From assembly GCF_028372415.1 (NCBI RefSeq), contig NC_092874.1:119299244-119363243 (forward strand): a stretch of DNA of 64,000 nucleotides, in the 5' to 3' direction. Below, piece after piece: positions 1 through 11,649 of this stretch; the first letter of the stretch is position 1, and each line of letters begins with the position of its first letter. This stretch comes from Notamacropus eugenii. Taxonomy: Eukaryota; Chordata; Mammalia; Diprotodontia; Macropodidae. The notes below the pieces were generated by a model. It saw nothing but the letters and a program-made list of their open reading frames with translations. It had not been told where the DNA came from and made no database searches. Made by a program: the position numbers and the translations under genes.

Positions 1-58
1 TTCATTCTGCATCAGTTCATATAAGTCTTCCCAAGTTCTTTGAATTCCTCAGAAAATG
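1..58 (-). mobile_element. L1 3'-region fragment, cut by the window edge
   Basis: The plus strand reads 'tctgcatcagttcat' followed by 'aagtcttcc', which is the reverse complement of the end of ORF2/3' UTR in marsupial L1. The same motif occurs in the longer antisense L1 near 2.4 kb. The rest of the element lies left of the window. Confidence 0.5.
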
Positions 59-91
59 TTGTTAAATTGGATGGAAATGAATTGCGTTGTG

Positions 92-625
92 CAAGGAGTT
101 ATGAGGAATACAAAAGAAATGTAAGCTGTAGTCCCTGTCCCCTGGGAGTTTAGAATCTTGCTGAGAAAAACACAAACATAGGAAAAAGTTATGTAACTAA
201 CCAGTTTTAAGTGGCATAAAATAGTGATCTAAACAGTAAAAATTGGAGGAACACTAAGGAGAAGATCACTATAGCCTGGAGCTGTTGGGGCATGTCTCAT
301 AAAGCATGTGAGACTTGAGTTAGATCTTAAAGAATGGGTAGGATTTGAATTTATTAAGGGCAATCCAAGGGCAGGGAAGAACCTGGGCAGGAGCACGGCA
401 CATCTGGGGAATGAGGAGAAGACCAATCTTTCAAAAGTGGAGGATGTGCATAGAGGATCTGTTTGAAAGTGGGCTAAGATTACCCTGAGCTTTGAATTCT
501 AGGCTGAGGAGTTCAGAATTTAGCCTGTGGGCAGTGGGGGCTCATTATAGGTTTTTAAGCAGGAAAATGACTTGATAAAATATTTTAGGAAGATTATTTT
601 GGTGACAGAAGACAGAGAGCTTTTA
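92..625 (-). mobile_element. L2 LINE fragment, antisense
   Basis: The reading direction matches the reverse complement of the L2 ORF C-terminal part and 3' UTR. Landmarks in order are a 'ccctgtcccctgggag' block, a 'cttaaagaatgggtagga' block, then 'caggctgaggagttcag' and 'tttttaagcaggaaaatgac'. It is heavily diverged, with no usable ORF. The 3' poly-repeat end is missing at the left. Confidence 0.6.
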
Positions 626-721
626 CCCAGGAAGTTAGACAGACAAGGGGGATTAAAATGAGGAACTAAAGAACATATGGACTCAGCCCCATTCCATTTG
701 CTTCTCTCTAAATTGGCACAA

Positions 722-808
722 CTCCAATCCTTATCTATAAAATGATAATACTATCTGTCCTGATGAAAGTTCTTGGTAAACTATAAAATGCTATATAAAA
801 GTAAGCTT
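722..808 (+). mobile_element. MIR-like SINE 3' half, degraded
   Basis: 'ttatctataaaatgataata' followed by 'aaactataaaatgctatata' resembles the core-to-tail part of MIR-type SINEs. The tRNA head is absent. Family assignment is weak. Confidence 0.35.
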
Positions 809-1134
809 CATCTATCTATCATCAATTCAGCCACCAGGGTGGTTTTATAAACACATCAGCTGGGCATCTTGCAGGGCAATGATGGTGTGATCATGTTTTG
901 GTAACAGTTCAGAAGGGGGTGCTTGCCAACATTTGCTGAATCACCTGATGACTGTCGTCCCAACAGATTTTTGTGATGTATTTATTGGAGGCCCACACAA
1001 TTAAGATGCAATTATCAGATTATTCTGAATTATTAAAGTGAAATCACCAGCGCCTGACCTTTCTAGAGTACTGTCACTTATACCGATCACCTTATTTTAT
1101 CCCTTCAGCAATCATATGAGTCAAGAAATAATAA
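809..1134. other. Unassigned sequence
   Basis: No repeat family, ORF or RNA gene is recognised here. Base composition is ordinary. Confidence 0.4.
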
Positions 1135-1172
1135 TAATCGATATAGTGCTTTAAGATTTGGAAAGCACTTAA

Positions 1173-1205
<33 letters not shown>

Positions 1206-1640
1206 GGTCTCCCTATGTCACTTAGGCTGGAAGTGTAGGGGCTACCCATGGGCCCAGTGCCAGTCTGGTCAGCATAGGGACTTCTACCTCCTCTGTTTCT
1301 GATTTAGACTGGTTCAACCTTCCTTAGATCATATGATCATCCCTTGCTTCTAGGGGCTCAAGATGCTAATGCCAAACTTAGTGAGGACACCTGATCGGCT
1401 TACCCCATAGCACCTCAGAACTCCAGAGCTCAAAAGATCCACTAGCCTCAGCCTTCCCAATAGCTGGAATTACTATGCATGGCTCAAAACACTTTACCAA
1501 TAGCATCTCATTTGATCCTCACAACAACCCCATAAGGCATATATCTATAAGTATTGTTATAGCTATTTTATAGATGAGGAAACTGAGGCTAGAAGTTAAG
1601 TGATTTGCCCACAGCCACAATTCCAAATCTGGCATTCTTT
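1135..1640 (-). mobile_element. MIR-class SINE split by a 7SL insertion
   Basis: Left part 1135-1171 ends 'tttggaaagcactta'. The right part from 1487 resumes with 'aaacactttacc' and continues 'catttgatcctcacaacaac', 'gatgaggaaactgaggc' and 'agtgatttgcccacagcc', the antisense MIR core. The two parts join into one SINE once the 7SL copy is removed, so the SINE is the older element. Confidence 0.65.
1172..1486 (-). pseudogene. 7SL (SRP) RNA retropseudogene with poly(A) tail
   Basis: The minus strand aligns to SRP RNA from close to its 5' end to its 3' end. Recognisable blocks are 'ggaaggctgaggct', the S-domain 'gccgatcaggtgtcctcact' and 'aagtttggcat', then 'aggaaggttgaacca', 'cagcctaagtgacatag' and 'gagacc'. 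The S domain is kept, so this is not an Alu-like monomer. A 26-28 nt A tail (plus-strand T run 1173-1199) follows the 3' end. Near-identical flanks (1162-1171 and 1487-1496) look like a target-site duplication. Many substitutions, including in the 5' Alu-domain stem, make it an old dead copy. The first ~10 nt match poorly. It was presumably mobilised in trans by L1, which is inference. Confidence 0.85.
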
Positions 1641-1654
1641 TCATTGTAACATCT

Positions 1655-1835
1655 TGTTTCATTGTTACTGTGTGATTCAGGGCAAGCCACTTAACCTCTG
1701 CCTCAGTTTCCTCAAGAGTAAAATGGGGATAATAATATCTACCTCCCAGGGTTTTTGTGGGGACTGAATGAGAAAATATTTGTAAATATTTGTACTTAGA
1801 AAAGATAGGTGCTAAATAAATACTTATTTCCTTCC
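1655..1835 (+). mobile_element. MIR-class SINE
   Basis: 'agggcaagccacttaacctc', 'tgcctcagtttcctca' and 'aaaatggggataataatat' followed by an 'ctacctcccagggttt' block and a 'ctaaataaatac' tail give the CORE-SINE order. The tRNA-derived head is eroded. Confidence 0.7.
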
Positions 1836-1945
1836 TCTTATTTATAGATAAGAAGGCTGTAGAATAGAGAAGTAAAGTCACTTACCCAAGGTCAAAAAAC
1901 TTGTTAATGATGAGCAAGATCTGGGCTTCCTAATGCCTTACTTTC
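1836..1945 (-). mobile_element. MIR-class SINE fragment, antisense
   Basis: 'ttatagataagaaggctgta' then 'aagtcacttacccaaggtca' then 'agatctgggcttcct' is a degraded antisense SINE core plus head. It abuts the sense copy tail-to-tail. Confidence 0.5.
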
Positions 1946-2050
1946 TTTCTTTCCCTATCTGTCTTATTTAATTGCATTCACCTAGTGCATACTCAATAAA
2001 TATCAAATGAGGAATGGAGAAAATTTAGTATCATTAGGTACTGTTCTCAT

Positions 2051-3316
2051 CTTTTTTTTTAATTGTTGAACATTTACTTTGAGTTTTAAATTCTCTCCTT
2101 CCCTCCACGCCTCTCCCACTCATTGACAAGGTAAGAAATATGATACTTGTCATACAAATGAAGTGATGAAAAATATATTTCTACATTAGCCATGTTGCAG
2201 GGGAAAGAAAGCAAGAAAAATAAAGAAAAAATATGCTTCCATCTGCATTTAGAGTCCATTAGTTTTCTAGCTGGAGATGGATAGCATTTTTCATTATGAA
2301 TCCTTTGCAATTGCCATGGATCATTATATTAAACAGTTGCTAAGTCTGCCTTTAACATCTGATTATCACTATAATATTACTGTTACAATGTACATTGTTC
2401 TCCTGGTTCTGCTCATTTCACTTTGCATCAGTTCATCAGTCTTCCTATTTTGAGCACAATAGTATTCCATCACAATTATACACTATCACTTGTTCAGTCA
2501 TTCCCCAATTGATGCCCTCAGTTTCCAATTCTTTGTCACCACAAAAAGACTGCTATACATATGGGTCCTTTTCCTTTTTCCTTTGAGATATACAACTAGT
2601 AGTTGTATTTCTGGTCAAAGGGTACGCATGATTTTATAGCCCCTTGGGCACAGTTCCAAAGTGTTCTCCAGAATGATTGGATCAGTTCATAACTCTACCA
2701 ACAAAGCATTAGTGTCTTAATTTCCCTACATCTCCTCCAACATTTGTCATTTTCCTTTTCCATCTTATTAGCCAATCTGATATATGTAAGGTGGTACCTC
2801 AGAGTTGTTTTAATTTGCATTTATTTAATTAATGGTGATTTAGAGAATTTTTTCTTATGACTATAGATAGTTTTGATTCCTTTGTCTGAAAACTGCCTGT
2901 TCATATCCTTTGACCATTTGTCAATTAGGGAATGGCTCTTAATTTTTATAAATTTGATTCAGTTCTCTATGTATTTGAGAAACAAGACATTTATCAAAGA
3001 AAATTTGTTCCCCAGTTTCCTGCTTTCCTGCTAATTTTGACTGCATTGGTTTTGTTAGTGCAAAATCTTTTTAAATTTAATACAATTAAAATTATCCATT
3101 TTCATAAACTCTTCCCCTATCCATAGATCTGACAGATAATTTTTTCCCATATTCCCCTAAGTTGCTTATGATATCACCCTTTCTGTCTAAAGCATGTAAC
3201 CAATTTAAGCTTATCTTGGTATGTGTTGTTAGACGTTGGTCTGTGCCTAGTTTCTGCCAGATGACTTTCCAGTTTTCCCAGCAGTATTTTTCAGATAGTG
3301 AGTTCTTGCACCCACT
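2051..3316 (-). mobile_element. L1 LINE, ORF2 C-terminal end and 3' UTR, antisense
   Basis: A plus-strand T run at 2051 marks the poly(A) end. Going right come antisense 3' UTR blocks ('agccatgttgca', 'tctccatctgg'-like), 'tctcctggttctgctcattt', 'ccccaattgatgcc', 'aactctaccaacaaagcatt', 'ggtggtacctcagagtt' and 'tttctgccagatgac'. This is the usual marsupial L1 order, ~1.27 kb, 5'-truncated inside ORF2. Short antisense ORFs at 2395-2586 and 2932-3126 are by-products, not genes. Confidence 0.85.
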
Positions 3317-3760
3317 GCAAATGTGACCTTCTATATTTAGTGTATATGCTTACCAGGCAACTCTTTGAGATCACAAGTCTCAAAAAACCACATGCTGCAG
3401 AATGGTTGTGAATCTTCATTGATACAGGAGGTTTACTAAGGGGGACTTCCCTGAACTGAAGAATTCACAAGTCTTGTTGGAAGGGAGAAGCAAACAAAAC
3501 AGGCTACAAATATTGTTATAAATGAACATGTTTTAAATGCCTAAAACTCCCAGTCCCTTTGGGTATTTATCTTGTAGTAAATCACATGTATTATTACTGT
3601 GAAGGCTCAAAGCTTTGGTGGAAACTAATACACAGGGGGCAAAATTGTCCAATTTTGCCTAAGGCCTACAAATAAATGACTTGAATTGGCTTTGCTTCTA
3701 ACTCTATGTTCTCTGATTCCCTGAACACCAGTCACTACCTAGTTGACTAAAGTACCAAAC

Positions 3761-3761
<1 letters not shown>
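3317..3761. other. Unassigned sequence
   Basis: Nothing recognised between the L1 and the TG microsatellite. Confidence 0.4.

Positions 3762-3805
<44 letters not shown>
3762..3805. repeat. (TG)22 microsatellite
   Basis: Uninterrupted TG dinucleotides followed by a G run. Length suggests it is polymorphic. Confidence 0.97.
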
Positions 3806-3984
3806 GGGGGGGAAGGGTGCAAGGAAAAGAAGAACAAGGATATAAATTAATAGTAACACTTGGCTTTGACAAGACTATTTTTTCTCATTTATTCAAAGCA
3901 CAACATTACCACCACCATCTCGAGGCACCAAAGGGGCATTAATCCTGCTCTCTTCATCCAAATTTCACAAAAGAAAAATAGAAA

Positions 3985-4080
3985 AGCAAAACCACAGAGA
4001 GGAAGTTACTTACCTAAGATGGGGGAAGGGTGGGGGCTTGCAGTGCCGATAAGAGAACCCAGGAGTCCAGGTTCTCAGTT
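3985..4080 (-). mobile_element. Possible degraded MIR fragment, antisense
   Basis: 'cacagagaggaagttactta' then 'gataagagaacccaggagtc' follows the order of an antisense MIR core and head, but with many mismatches. Confidence 0.3.
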
Positions 4081-4620
4081 CTGCGTGCTGTTCCTATTTG
4101 GGGATGGGGTGGGGGGTTGTGGATAGACAGCAGTAGACTTAGGAGAACAAGTCTGGAAGGAAGGGAGGGAGTTCAAGAACATAAGCAGCCTGGGAAAATC
4201 TGCTTCTGCCTTTTGTGGGGAGTTTGGGGGGGAAAGGGGGGAGGCGCACACTCATGTGTAGCTGCCCATAGAGGGAGAAGAGGAAAGTGAGAGAACACTA
4301 GCTCTAGATGGAAAGTACCCTGGGCTTCCAGTTCCTCTGTGAGCCTCTGTTGACAAAAATACGCCAACTCTGACAGTGGCTGTTCAGGAAGGCTTGTTTG
4401 AGATTAAAAAAAAAAAATCTTCTCCTTGTCAGCCTATTCCCTTAGAAGCCCCTCTTAGGGGAGGTCAAGTCTCTGTCCCCAAGACTGTCTAGGGTATAGA
4501 GAGGGAAAGAGCAGGCTGGCAGATGTGTGTGGGGGGAAGACGGGGAGGGGGGGGGCTGGAAGGGGGTGGGGGTGGATGGAGAGTTGGGGAGGGAGGCAGA
4601 GAGGAGGAGCTTCTGGCTGC
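4081..4620. other. G-rich, GC-raised island
   Basis: Many runs of four or more G lie on the plus strand (around 4095-4115, 4225-4245, 4530-4600), several close enough for G-quadruplex folding. Overlapping short ORFs in this stretch arise from the skewed composition and show no family signature. Confidence 0.6.
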
Positions 4621-5104
4621 CAGGAAACCAGTTAATAGAGAAGAGGTTGAAAGAGATCCAGCGGATAAAGAGACATTCAGAGTTCAGCTAATGAACGGGA
4701 TGACTCATTGACTGAATCAGACAAAGATTAGCATGGAAAGGGGGCGGGGGTGGCGGAGGAAATTACTCAAAGGAGCTTTGCTGAGGCAAATGTTCAAGCC
4801 GAGCTGGGAGGCCAGGGACACGATGTTACTTAGAGCACAGCCTACGGCCCTGGAGTTGGAGGGAGGGGGAGATCCGCAAGAAAAACACAGGGAGAAAACT
4901 GCGTCTGGGGCCAGAAAATGAGAGAAAGGAATCTGTAACCTCCTGTGCTGGGAGAAATGTGGAATTCTCTCCAGAGACAAGGACCTCCCAGGCTCTCCAA
5001 ATACCCACCTGTATTGCTTTGTCATGCCATCCCTGAGAAGGGGACGGAATGAAGCTGCCACATCTTGCTTTATAAATGACATGGTAATCAGGAAAATAAG
5101 GCCA
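4621..5104. promoter_or_regulatory. Unique GC-raised block with AP-1-type site, possible regulatory element
   Basis: A consensus AP-1 heptamer TGACTCA sits at 4701-4707, next to a second half-site array reading TGACTGAATCA at 4709-4719. A TAAT motif and a GC box-like 'ggggcggggg' (about 4739-4749) are nearby. No repeat is recognised. Regulatory function is inference only. Confidence 0.3.
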
Positions 5105-5235
5105 CTGAGATGCTCTTTCTTCCTACCTCCCCTCCCCCATTAGATGTGTAAACCCTTTGAGAGCAGGGACTGTCTTATTTGCCTTTTTGTATATCCCCAG
5201 CGCACATAGTAGGTATTTAATAAATGCTTATTTAT
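5105..5235 (+). mobile_element. L2 3' end
   Basis: 'gagagcagggactgtctta', 'tgtatatccccagcgc' and 'agtaggtatttaataaatgc' form the standard L2 3' terminus. Confidence 0.75.
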
Positions 5236-5524
5236 AATCAGTCAATAAATGATTAACACTTTTTTAAAGATCTGAAGGCATGTCACAGAAATAATGTAAC
5301 ATTTAGATTTTTTTAATTATTAAAAACTTGGCCAGAAATAATCATAATTTTGGGGACTGGGAAACTGTGATACTACACAAAAAAAGTCTAAAGTCATACA
5401 GCAGGCATTTAGTAACCCCTTGAGTCCCAATCCTCTGACCTCCCTCACAAGTCCTGGACTAAGCCATACACCAGTACACGACAGAGGTATGGAATATGTG
5501 CCAACAACCAGTTCATCAACATTA
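5236..5524. other. Unassigned sequence
   Basis: AT-rich on the left and mixed on the right. No family recognised. Confidence 0.3.
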
Positions 5525-5630
5525 GATAACAACTATGTTCCAGGCCCTGGACTAAGATCTGGAGATATAATGACAAAAATTAAATAGTTTCTGCAGATAA
5601 GAACTTACATTCTAATGGGAGAGGCAAAGT
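5525..5630 (-). mobile_element. L2 3' end, antisense
   Basis: 'aactatgttccaggccctgg', 'ctggagatataatgacaaaa' and 'cttacattctaatgggagag' match the antisense L2 tail and the segment just upstream of it. Confidence 0.6.
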
Positions 5631-6655
5631 ATACATTTAGTATATGCTCTGGGATGACTATGGCAACTAACTCATATAGGCAAGCCCAATCCCTGGAGGG
5701 AAGCTATTACTTCTCCCCTCAGGGATCTGGGGAAAAAAAGATTATCTTAGAAAATCTGTCATGTCACCAATACCACAGGCCTCCTCATTTCATGAAGAGT
5801 CCTCTAGCTTGAAACATCTACTTCCTGTCAGCTTCCATCTCCAGTTTTAGCATTCTTGAGAAACTATGACCTGGGCTGTCCCACAGTTTATTCCTCTCTT
5901 GTATTTCAACTTCATCCCAGTTCTTATCCTTTAGAGAGATTTCCTCTTAGATTCAGTCATTACCTTACTTCCTAGGACCTGTCAGCCCCGTTTTGGCTTC
6001 ATTTGGGTATTTGACACATAACATCTGGGACAAGTGCTGAAATTATGTTACAAACCCACCATCCTGGGGCATGTTCTTTGGGTTGTTTTTACAACAGTAG
6101 GGTCTGGCTGACCCATCTGAAGTTTCTTCTGACTACTGGCATGCATGTTGATGCTGAGTCCTCCAGCAAATGTTTGCAAGTGGGGGGATGTAGTAGAAGT
6201 AGAAATGCTAGTAAGATCATGAGTAAGGAGAAAGAAGCTGGACCAGATCCATGGTTTTCTATGAGAAAAAACCTCTTTCCCCCTTTCTGGCTCGATAGTA
6301 TGGTCCCAGTGTGGCATAAGTTCAGTCTGAAAGTTGAGCTCCACACAAACTAAAAGTGCACTGAATGCCCACCAGCCAGGGTTGACTGCCCTCTGGCATA
6401 GTTCAACTAAAGAATCTCAAAAGATCTATACCTCCTTGCCTTCATTCAGTCTTATATCTCCAATGTTGGCAGCTGAGTTTTTGTATTTCTATGACTCAAA
6501 GTTTTCCAAAGGCACTGAAATCTATGTCCCATACCCTTAACCCCAACCCAATACAAATCATTTTTTAAGAAATCTTATTTCCCTCCTGCAAAAAGAATAA
6601 CAAGGTTTGTGCTGTCCAAAATGAAGCACAGATATCTCAGGCTGGTGTGTGCAGT
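5631..6655. other. Unassigned sequence
   Basis: No repeat recognised. An open frame of about 102 codons (6045-6353) has overlapping antisense frames of similar length and no recognisable domain, so it is treated as chance. Confidence 0.35.
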
Positions 6656-6657
6656 CA

Positions 6658-6765
6658 TGAATCCCAGGCTCTTAGATGGAAGGGACTTTAGAGACCATCT
6701 AGCTCAATTCCCCTCATTTCTACAGACAAAGAAATGGGAGATTAAGAGGTTAAAGAAGAAACTGG
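6658..6765 (-). mobile_element. CORE-SINE/CR1-tail fragment, antisense
   Basis: 'gatggaagggactttagaga', 'ccatctagctcaattcccct' and 'agacaaagaaatgggaga' match the antisense tail block found repeatedly in marsupial CORE-SINEs. Confidence 0.6.
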
Positions 6766-6954
6766 AAACAAGTGATGCCAGAAGTTTACCTACATGGTTT
6801 ACCCTTTCTTTTTACCCTTGCTTTATTTGCATGTCAGGGAGGAAGTATGCTGGGGATGAGGGCAACCTCAGCTTCTAAAAGTTTGGAGGAGGAGTGAAAT
6901 TTAGGGACACAAGCTGACAAATAGGGATATCACAGAAGTTAAAAAGAAACTTTT
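6766..6954. other. Unassigned sequence
   Basis: No recognised feature. Confidence 0.3.
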
Positions 6955-7042
6955 TTTCAGAAATAATATATGTAAAGTACTTTGCATAAAGCACTATATA
7001 CACGTAAGATTTAATTGCCATCATCATCATTATTAGTTATCT
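6955..7042 (+). mobile_element. MIR 3' part
   Basis: 'tgtaaagtactttgcataaa' and 'catcatcatcattattagtt' match the far 3' part of MIR-class SINEs. Confidence 0.5.
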
Positions 7043-7160
7043 GTGACAAAGGGCCTGGCCTTCTGGGATCAGGAAAAAAACAGCAGTCGAAAGAAGAGCT
7101 TTAATGCCTGGAGCATCCTGATGGAGTTGGTTGACTGCCTGGCAGGGCGGGATGACTCAT

Positions 7161-7421
7161 TTGTTGTTGCGTTTGCTCAGCCAAGTCTCACTCTTCTCTT
7201 CATGGCCTCACTTGGGGTTTTCTTGGCAAAAATATGGAAGAGCTTTGCCATTTCCTCCTCCAGATAACTTTGCAAATGAAGAAACTGAGGTAAACGGGGT
7301 TAATGACCTGCACAGAGTCACATAGCTAGTAAGTGTCTTGAGGCCAGATTTGAACCCAGGAAGAGGAGTCTTTCACTGATTTCAAGCCCAGCACTCTATC
7401 CACCACATCACCGAGCTGCTT
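7161..7421 (-). mobile_element. Long marsupial tRNA-headed SINE, near full length, antisense
   Basis: Read on the minus strand it has an eroded head, 'gggttcaaatctggcctcaa', 'ctagctatgtgactctg', a 'cctcagtttcttcattt' core, 'gaggaggaaatggcaaagc', 'gccaagaaaaccccaa' and a terminal 'caacaacaa'. Both ends are present. It is one of five copies of this type in the window. Confidence 0.8.
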
Positions 7422-8924
7422 GTGATGGCTCATAGACCTAGGCTATATATTAAGAATTTTACCTCGCCCTGTCAGGGAGAGGCTTTCTAGCCACTGCCTT
7501 CTAGCAGATGGTAGCAGAAAACAATCCACAGCCCTGAAGAGATTAGCTGACTCCACAGAGATTATCCTCTTTGCTGATGTCCAGCACATGGTAGCAGAGG
7601 GCAGTTCAGTGACCATGAAGCCATCAGAGGTAACCAACAGAGAGAAGCATGAGGACCTCACTAGAGGACACTAGTAATTGTTAAGCAACAATGGGCAAGT
7701 CTTCCTGTCCATGGATATACTCTGCATTCCCTTCATGTACCTTCCCTTGCATTGTAATGCTTTTGTGATCCATTGATAATCCCATTCTGTGACTACCTCC
7801 AAAGACGTGCATGACCTCCAGGCTTTCTTGTTCTTCCCCTTTGACCCAGTCTGTGGGTTGTATGTTTTTGCAGCTAGTGGGGCACACCCTGTACCTTACT
7901 AGGCTCTCCTGGAAGGCTGGGATAAGCCTCCTTTGTGGTCAGCAAGGTGAAGATGACACACCCACCTGACAAATCTTGACCCAGAAGCTCTATCCATTGT
8001 GCCAGCTAGATACTGCTAGTACTCAATGAACCAGGTGGTTCATTGTGGGCTAGTGGGCTAGTGGTAGGTAGTTCTCCTATATCCTGATGAGCACAGGGCT
8101 GTGATTTAGGATGTGAATGCAAGGGCTGTGAGTCTTAACCCTGTGTCCCATCATCAGGGAATTCCACCTTCTTTAGCCCATAAATTGCTGACTAGGATTG
8201 GGAATAGTTTTGGGACCCATTTTTTTGCCACATATTGGGAACTCCTTCACTGAAGCTTATGTCCCAGAAAACAGGGACTTCTGCTCCCTGAGAAAGGCCC
8301 TACTAGCAGAGGAATTGGATAATGTGCAAAACATCTGGTAACTTTATATGAGCTCTCCATGTCCGATCATAAGTATTCTCTGTGTGTTCTCTCCCTGACT
8401 GATAGTGTGGTAACCTACAACAAAGTATAGCCCATATGCGTATAAGGGTCCTCTTTTTGTGCCCCTTTATTTGTTAGGCTATTTGATTTCTCATCTTTTA
8501 CTTTGCACTATGTCCTCTGTTTGGCACACAAAAGTAAACACATTGGTGGTAGGTTATGTTTTGAGTGGATATTCACCTACAGAGCACATCAAACTCAGAG
8601 AAGCTTTCTGGGGGCTCACATTAGAGGAAAAATCCCAGTTGCTACGTTTAACCCCTATCTGGCTAAGTAGCAAGTATATCACTGAACCCCATGTTTCACA
8701 CAGACACAATATAACTCGTCCCTTCCACTCATTGGATGGTAGGAGTCATTAGTAAAAAGAAGCCTTGTTGTTTCAGAAACTCTGTTTAAAGGTGAGTCTC
8801 CTTTACTTTATCCCAGAGTGGGTCTGAATCTCTCACTTTAGAGACAATTTCTTCTATTTATATGTCCCTTTCTTCGTGCCCTTTGAACTATAGTGGTGCT
8901 ATAAATATGTACATATAGTTACAA
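7422..8924. other. Unassigned 1.5 kb
   Basis: No coding or known repeat signal apart from a short antisense SINE scrap near 7985-8010 ('gctctatccattgtgccagc'). Open frames of 60-97 codons are unsupported. It may contain an old repeat I cannot name. Confidence 0.3.
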
Positions 8925-9110
8925 TTAAAATACATTTTTAAAATAAATTTTTGTTGATCTTTTAATTTTTGCATCACCTACATTACTCAAGGTTTCTTTT
9001 TCTCCACTTCCTAGAGAGTCATTTTTTTAAATAAAAAATATGAAGAATAAAAAGTTTAGCAAAACTAATCATCATAATCAAAAAAAGTCAGTTTCAACTA
9101 AAGTGCCAAC
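8925..9110 (-). mobile_element. LINE 3' UTR-like, antisense
   Basis: 'ttaaaataaatttttgttga' followed by a pyrimidine-rich block and 'ataaaaagtttagcaaaact' resembles a copy at 20985-21115. The family is probably an L1-type 3' UTR. Confidence 0.4.
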
Positions 9111-9130
9111 TAAAATTCCCCCTTTTTTTT

Positions 9131-9350
9131 TTTACAGGAAATCTTTCCTAACTCCTCTCTATTCTAGTGCCTTCCTTCTGCTAATATTTTTTATTTATCC
9201 TGTACATAGGTTATTTGTATATATTTGTTTACATGTCTCCCATACAAGACTGTGAGCTCCTTTAGGGCAGGGTCTGTCTTTTGCTTCTTTTTGTAGCCCC
9301 GAAACTTAGCAAAGTGCCTGGCATAGAGTAGGTGCTTAATAAAAGCTGAC
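9131..9350 (+). mobile_element. L2 3' end
   Basis: 'ctcctctctattctagtgcc', 'tatttatcctgtacatagg', 'gtgagctcctttagggcagg' and 'agtaggtgcttaataaaagc' give a well-preserved 3' terminus of the marsupial L2 type. Confidence 0.85.
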
Positions 9351-9352
9351 AT

Positions 9353-9443
9353 TGAACAGACATTTATTAAGTACCTTCTACGTACAAGGAACTGTTCTAG
9401 GTGTTAGAAATACAAAAATAAAAACAGTCTCCTGTCTTTTTTT
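9353..9443 (-). mobile_element. L2 3' end, antisense
   Basis: 'gacatttattaagtaccttc' and 'gaactgttctaggtgttaga' are the antisense L2 terminus. It lies tail-to-tail with the preceding sense copy. Confidence 0.7.
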
Positions 9444-10319
9444 CCACCCACCACACTGAGCCGCCTCTCCTAGGCCACTCTAAAGGAAACACTCATTTAC
9501 CATCTTTGGGAAGCATCACTGCCTGTTCTCTTAAACTTTCTGGGCAGATCCCCTGTTGGAGCCAAAAGTTTTATCTTGCATTTCCTGTGGATGATGGTCC
9601 AAAGCCAACGTGCTAATCTCCCAGGGGATACCTTGAGGGAACAGACTTGTAGCAATGCTAACTTCTGCCTTGGTCCCTTTGGGTTGGACTCTGAAAACTG
9701 TGCTGCTAGTGATAAACATGCACCCTGAAAGACCAAGATTGGGCCAAGACTTTAATAATTAAAACAATCCCTTCATTCCAGGTCTCTTTCTTACTGAGCC
9801 AACAGAGCAATATAAATATGAGACCTGAACAAAAAAAAGACCAGACTTAGAATATTGAGGAGCACCTAGGCAAATGTTAGTCCTCAAATGGGCTCACTTT
9901 ATCATTCCACTACATTGTTCCTTTTCCCTGCTTAATGTCTCACTCCCTGCCCTGGAATGTGAGAGCACTAGGTTCCTTTAAAATGTCAGACTGGAAAACA
10001 AAACAGAGCACAGCCCAAGAGCTCCCCCAAAGCCTGATTACCCAACTGGTCACCACATTGAAGGCTTCACGAATAAAGCAGTCAGTTGGATTTTGTTAGG
10101 CTTACCTCTGAAATCTGTTCTGAGTCTCCACCCTTTGGAGAATTCATTTCAGTGGTAAGAAATAACAACACTGTTTGTTCCCAGAGAGCGGAAAGTAAAC
10201 CCACAATGGGCTAAACAAATAGTTGAATGCAGAGAGGAAAATCCATTCCGTAGAGCAATTAATCTTGGGGAAGGCTGGACTATGTGAGACTGTATAGGAA
10301 TCCAGTGGGGAGAAAAAGG
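9444..10319. other. Unassigned sequence
   Basis: No repeat or gene recognised. The only open frames (62-79 codons on the minus strand) lack any signature. Confidence 0.35.
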
Positions 10320-11169
<850 letters not shown>

Positions 11170-11330
11170 GAGATTCATGGATTCACTGAACACTACAGAT
11201 GGAAGTAGCCTTAGACTTCATCTAATTCAATCTCACTTATTTTACAGAAGAGGAGACTGGAGTACAGAGAGGTGAAATAATTTCCCAGTAGTTACTGTAC
11301 TAGTTCTAGTTTTCTGATTTTTTAAAGCAT
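11170..11330 (-). mobile_element. CORE-SINE, antisense
   Basis: 'ctacagatggaagtagcctt', 'catctaattcaatctcactt' and 'gaggagactggagtacagag' follow the antisense tail-to-core order. Confidence 0.6.
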
Positions 11331-11649
11331 GCACCTTAAAATGCAGGTTAAATAATGTTCATAGATGAGGCATAAGTAGAAGTAGAAAGTGTTAGGTGGA
11401 GAAAGAAAAAAAATGAGAGAGGTAGGAACCCCCCTGTTCTGCACCTAGGAATATTTTTAGAAGATGGAAAATAATTTCAGAATGATGACCAATATATTTA
11501 AGATAAGGGAATTCATATATTACTAACTGGCCTTTGTACCTCCAAATGACATACTTCTTGAAACAGGGTGATGGGACACTTAAAAGGCAACCTCTCAAGA
11601 GGTAAGAAGACTCATCTCTCACTTGCTTCAGACTTCTCTGTCTTCTGGG
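11331..11649. other. Unassigned sequence
   Basis: No recognised feature. Confidence 0.3.

Noticed and set aside
2395-3126. Two plus-strand open frames of 63-64 codons
   Set aside because: They are antisense to the L1 3' region.
7422-8924. Possible old LTR element
   Set aside because: No terminal repeat pair, primer-binding site or retroviral coding region could be recognised.
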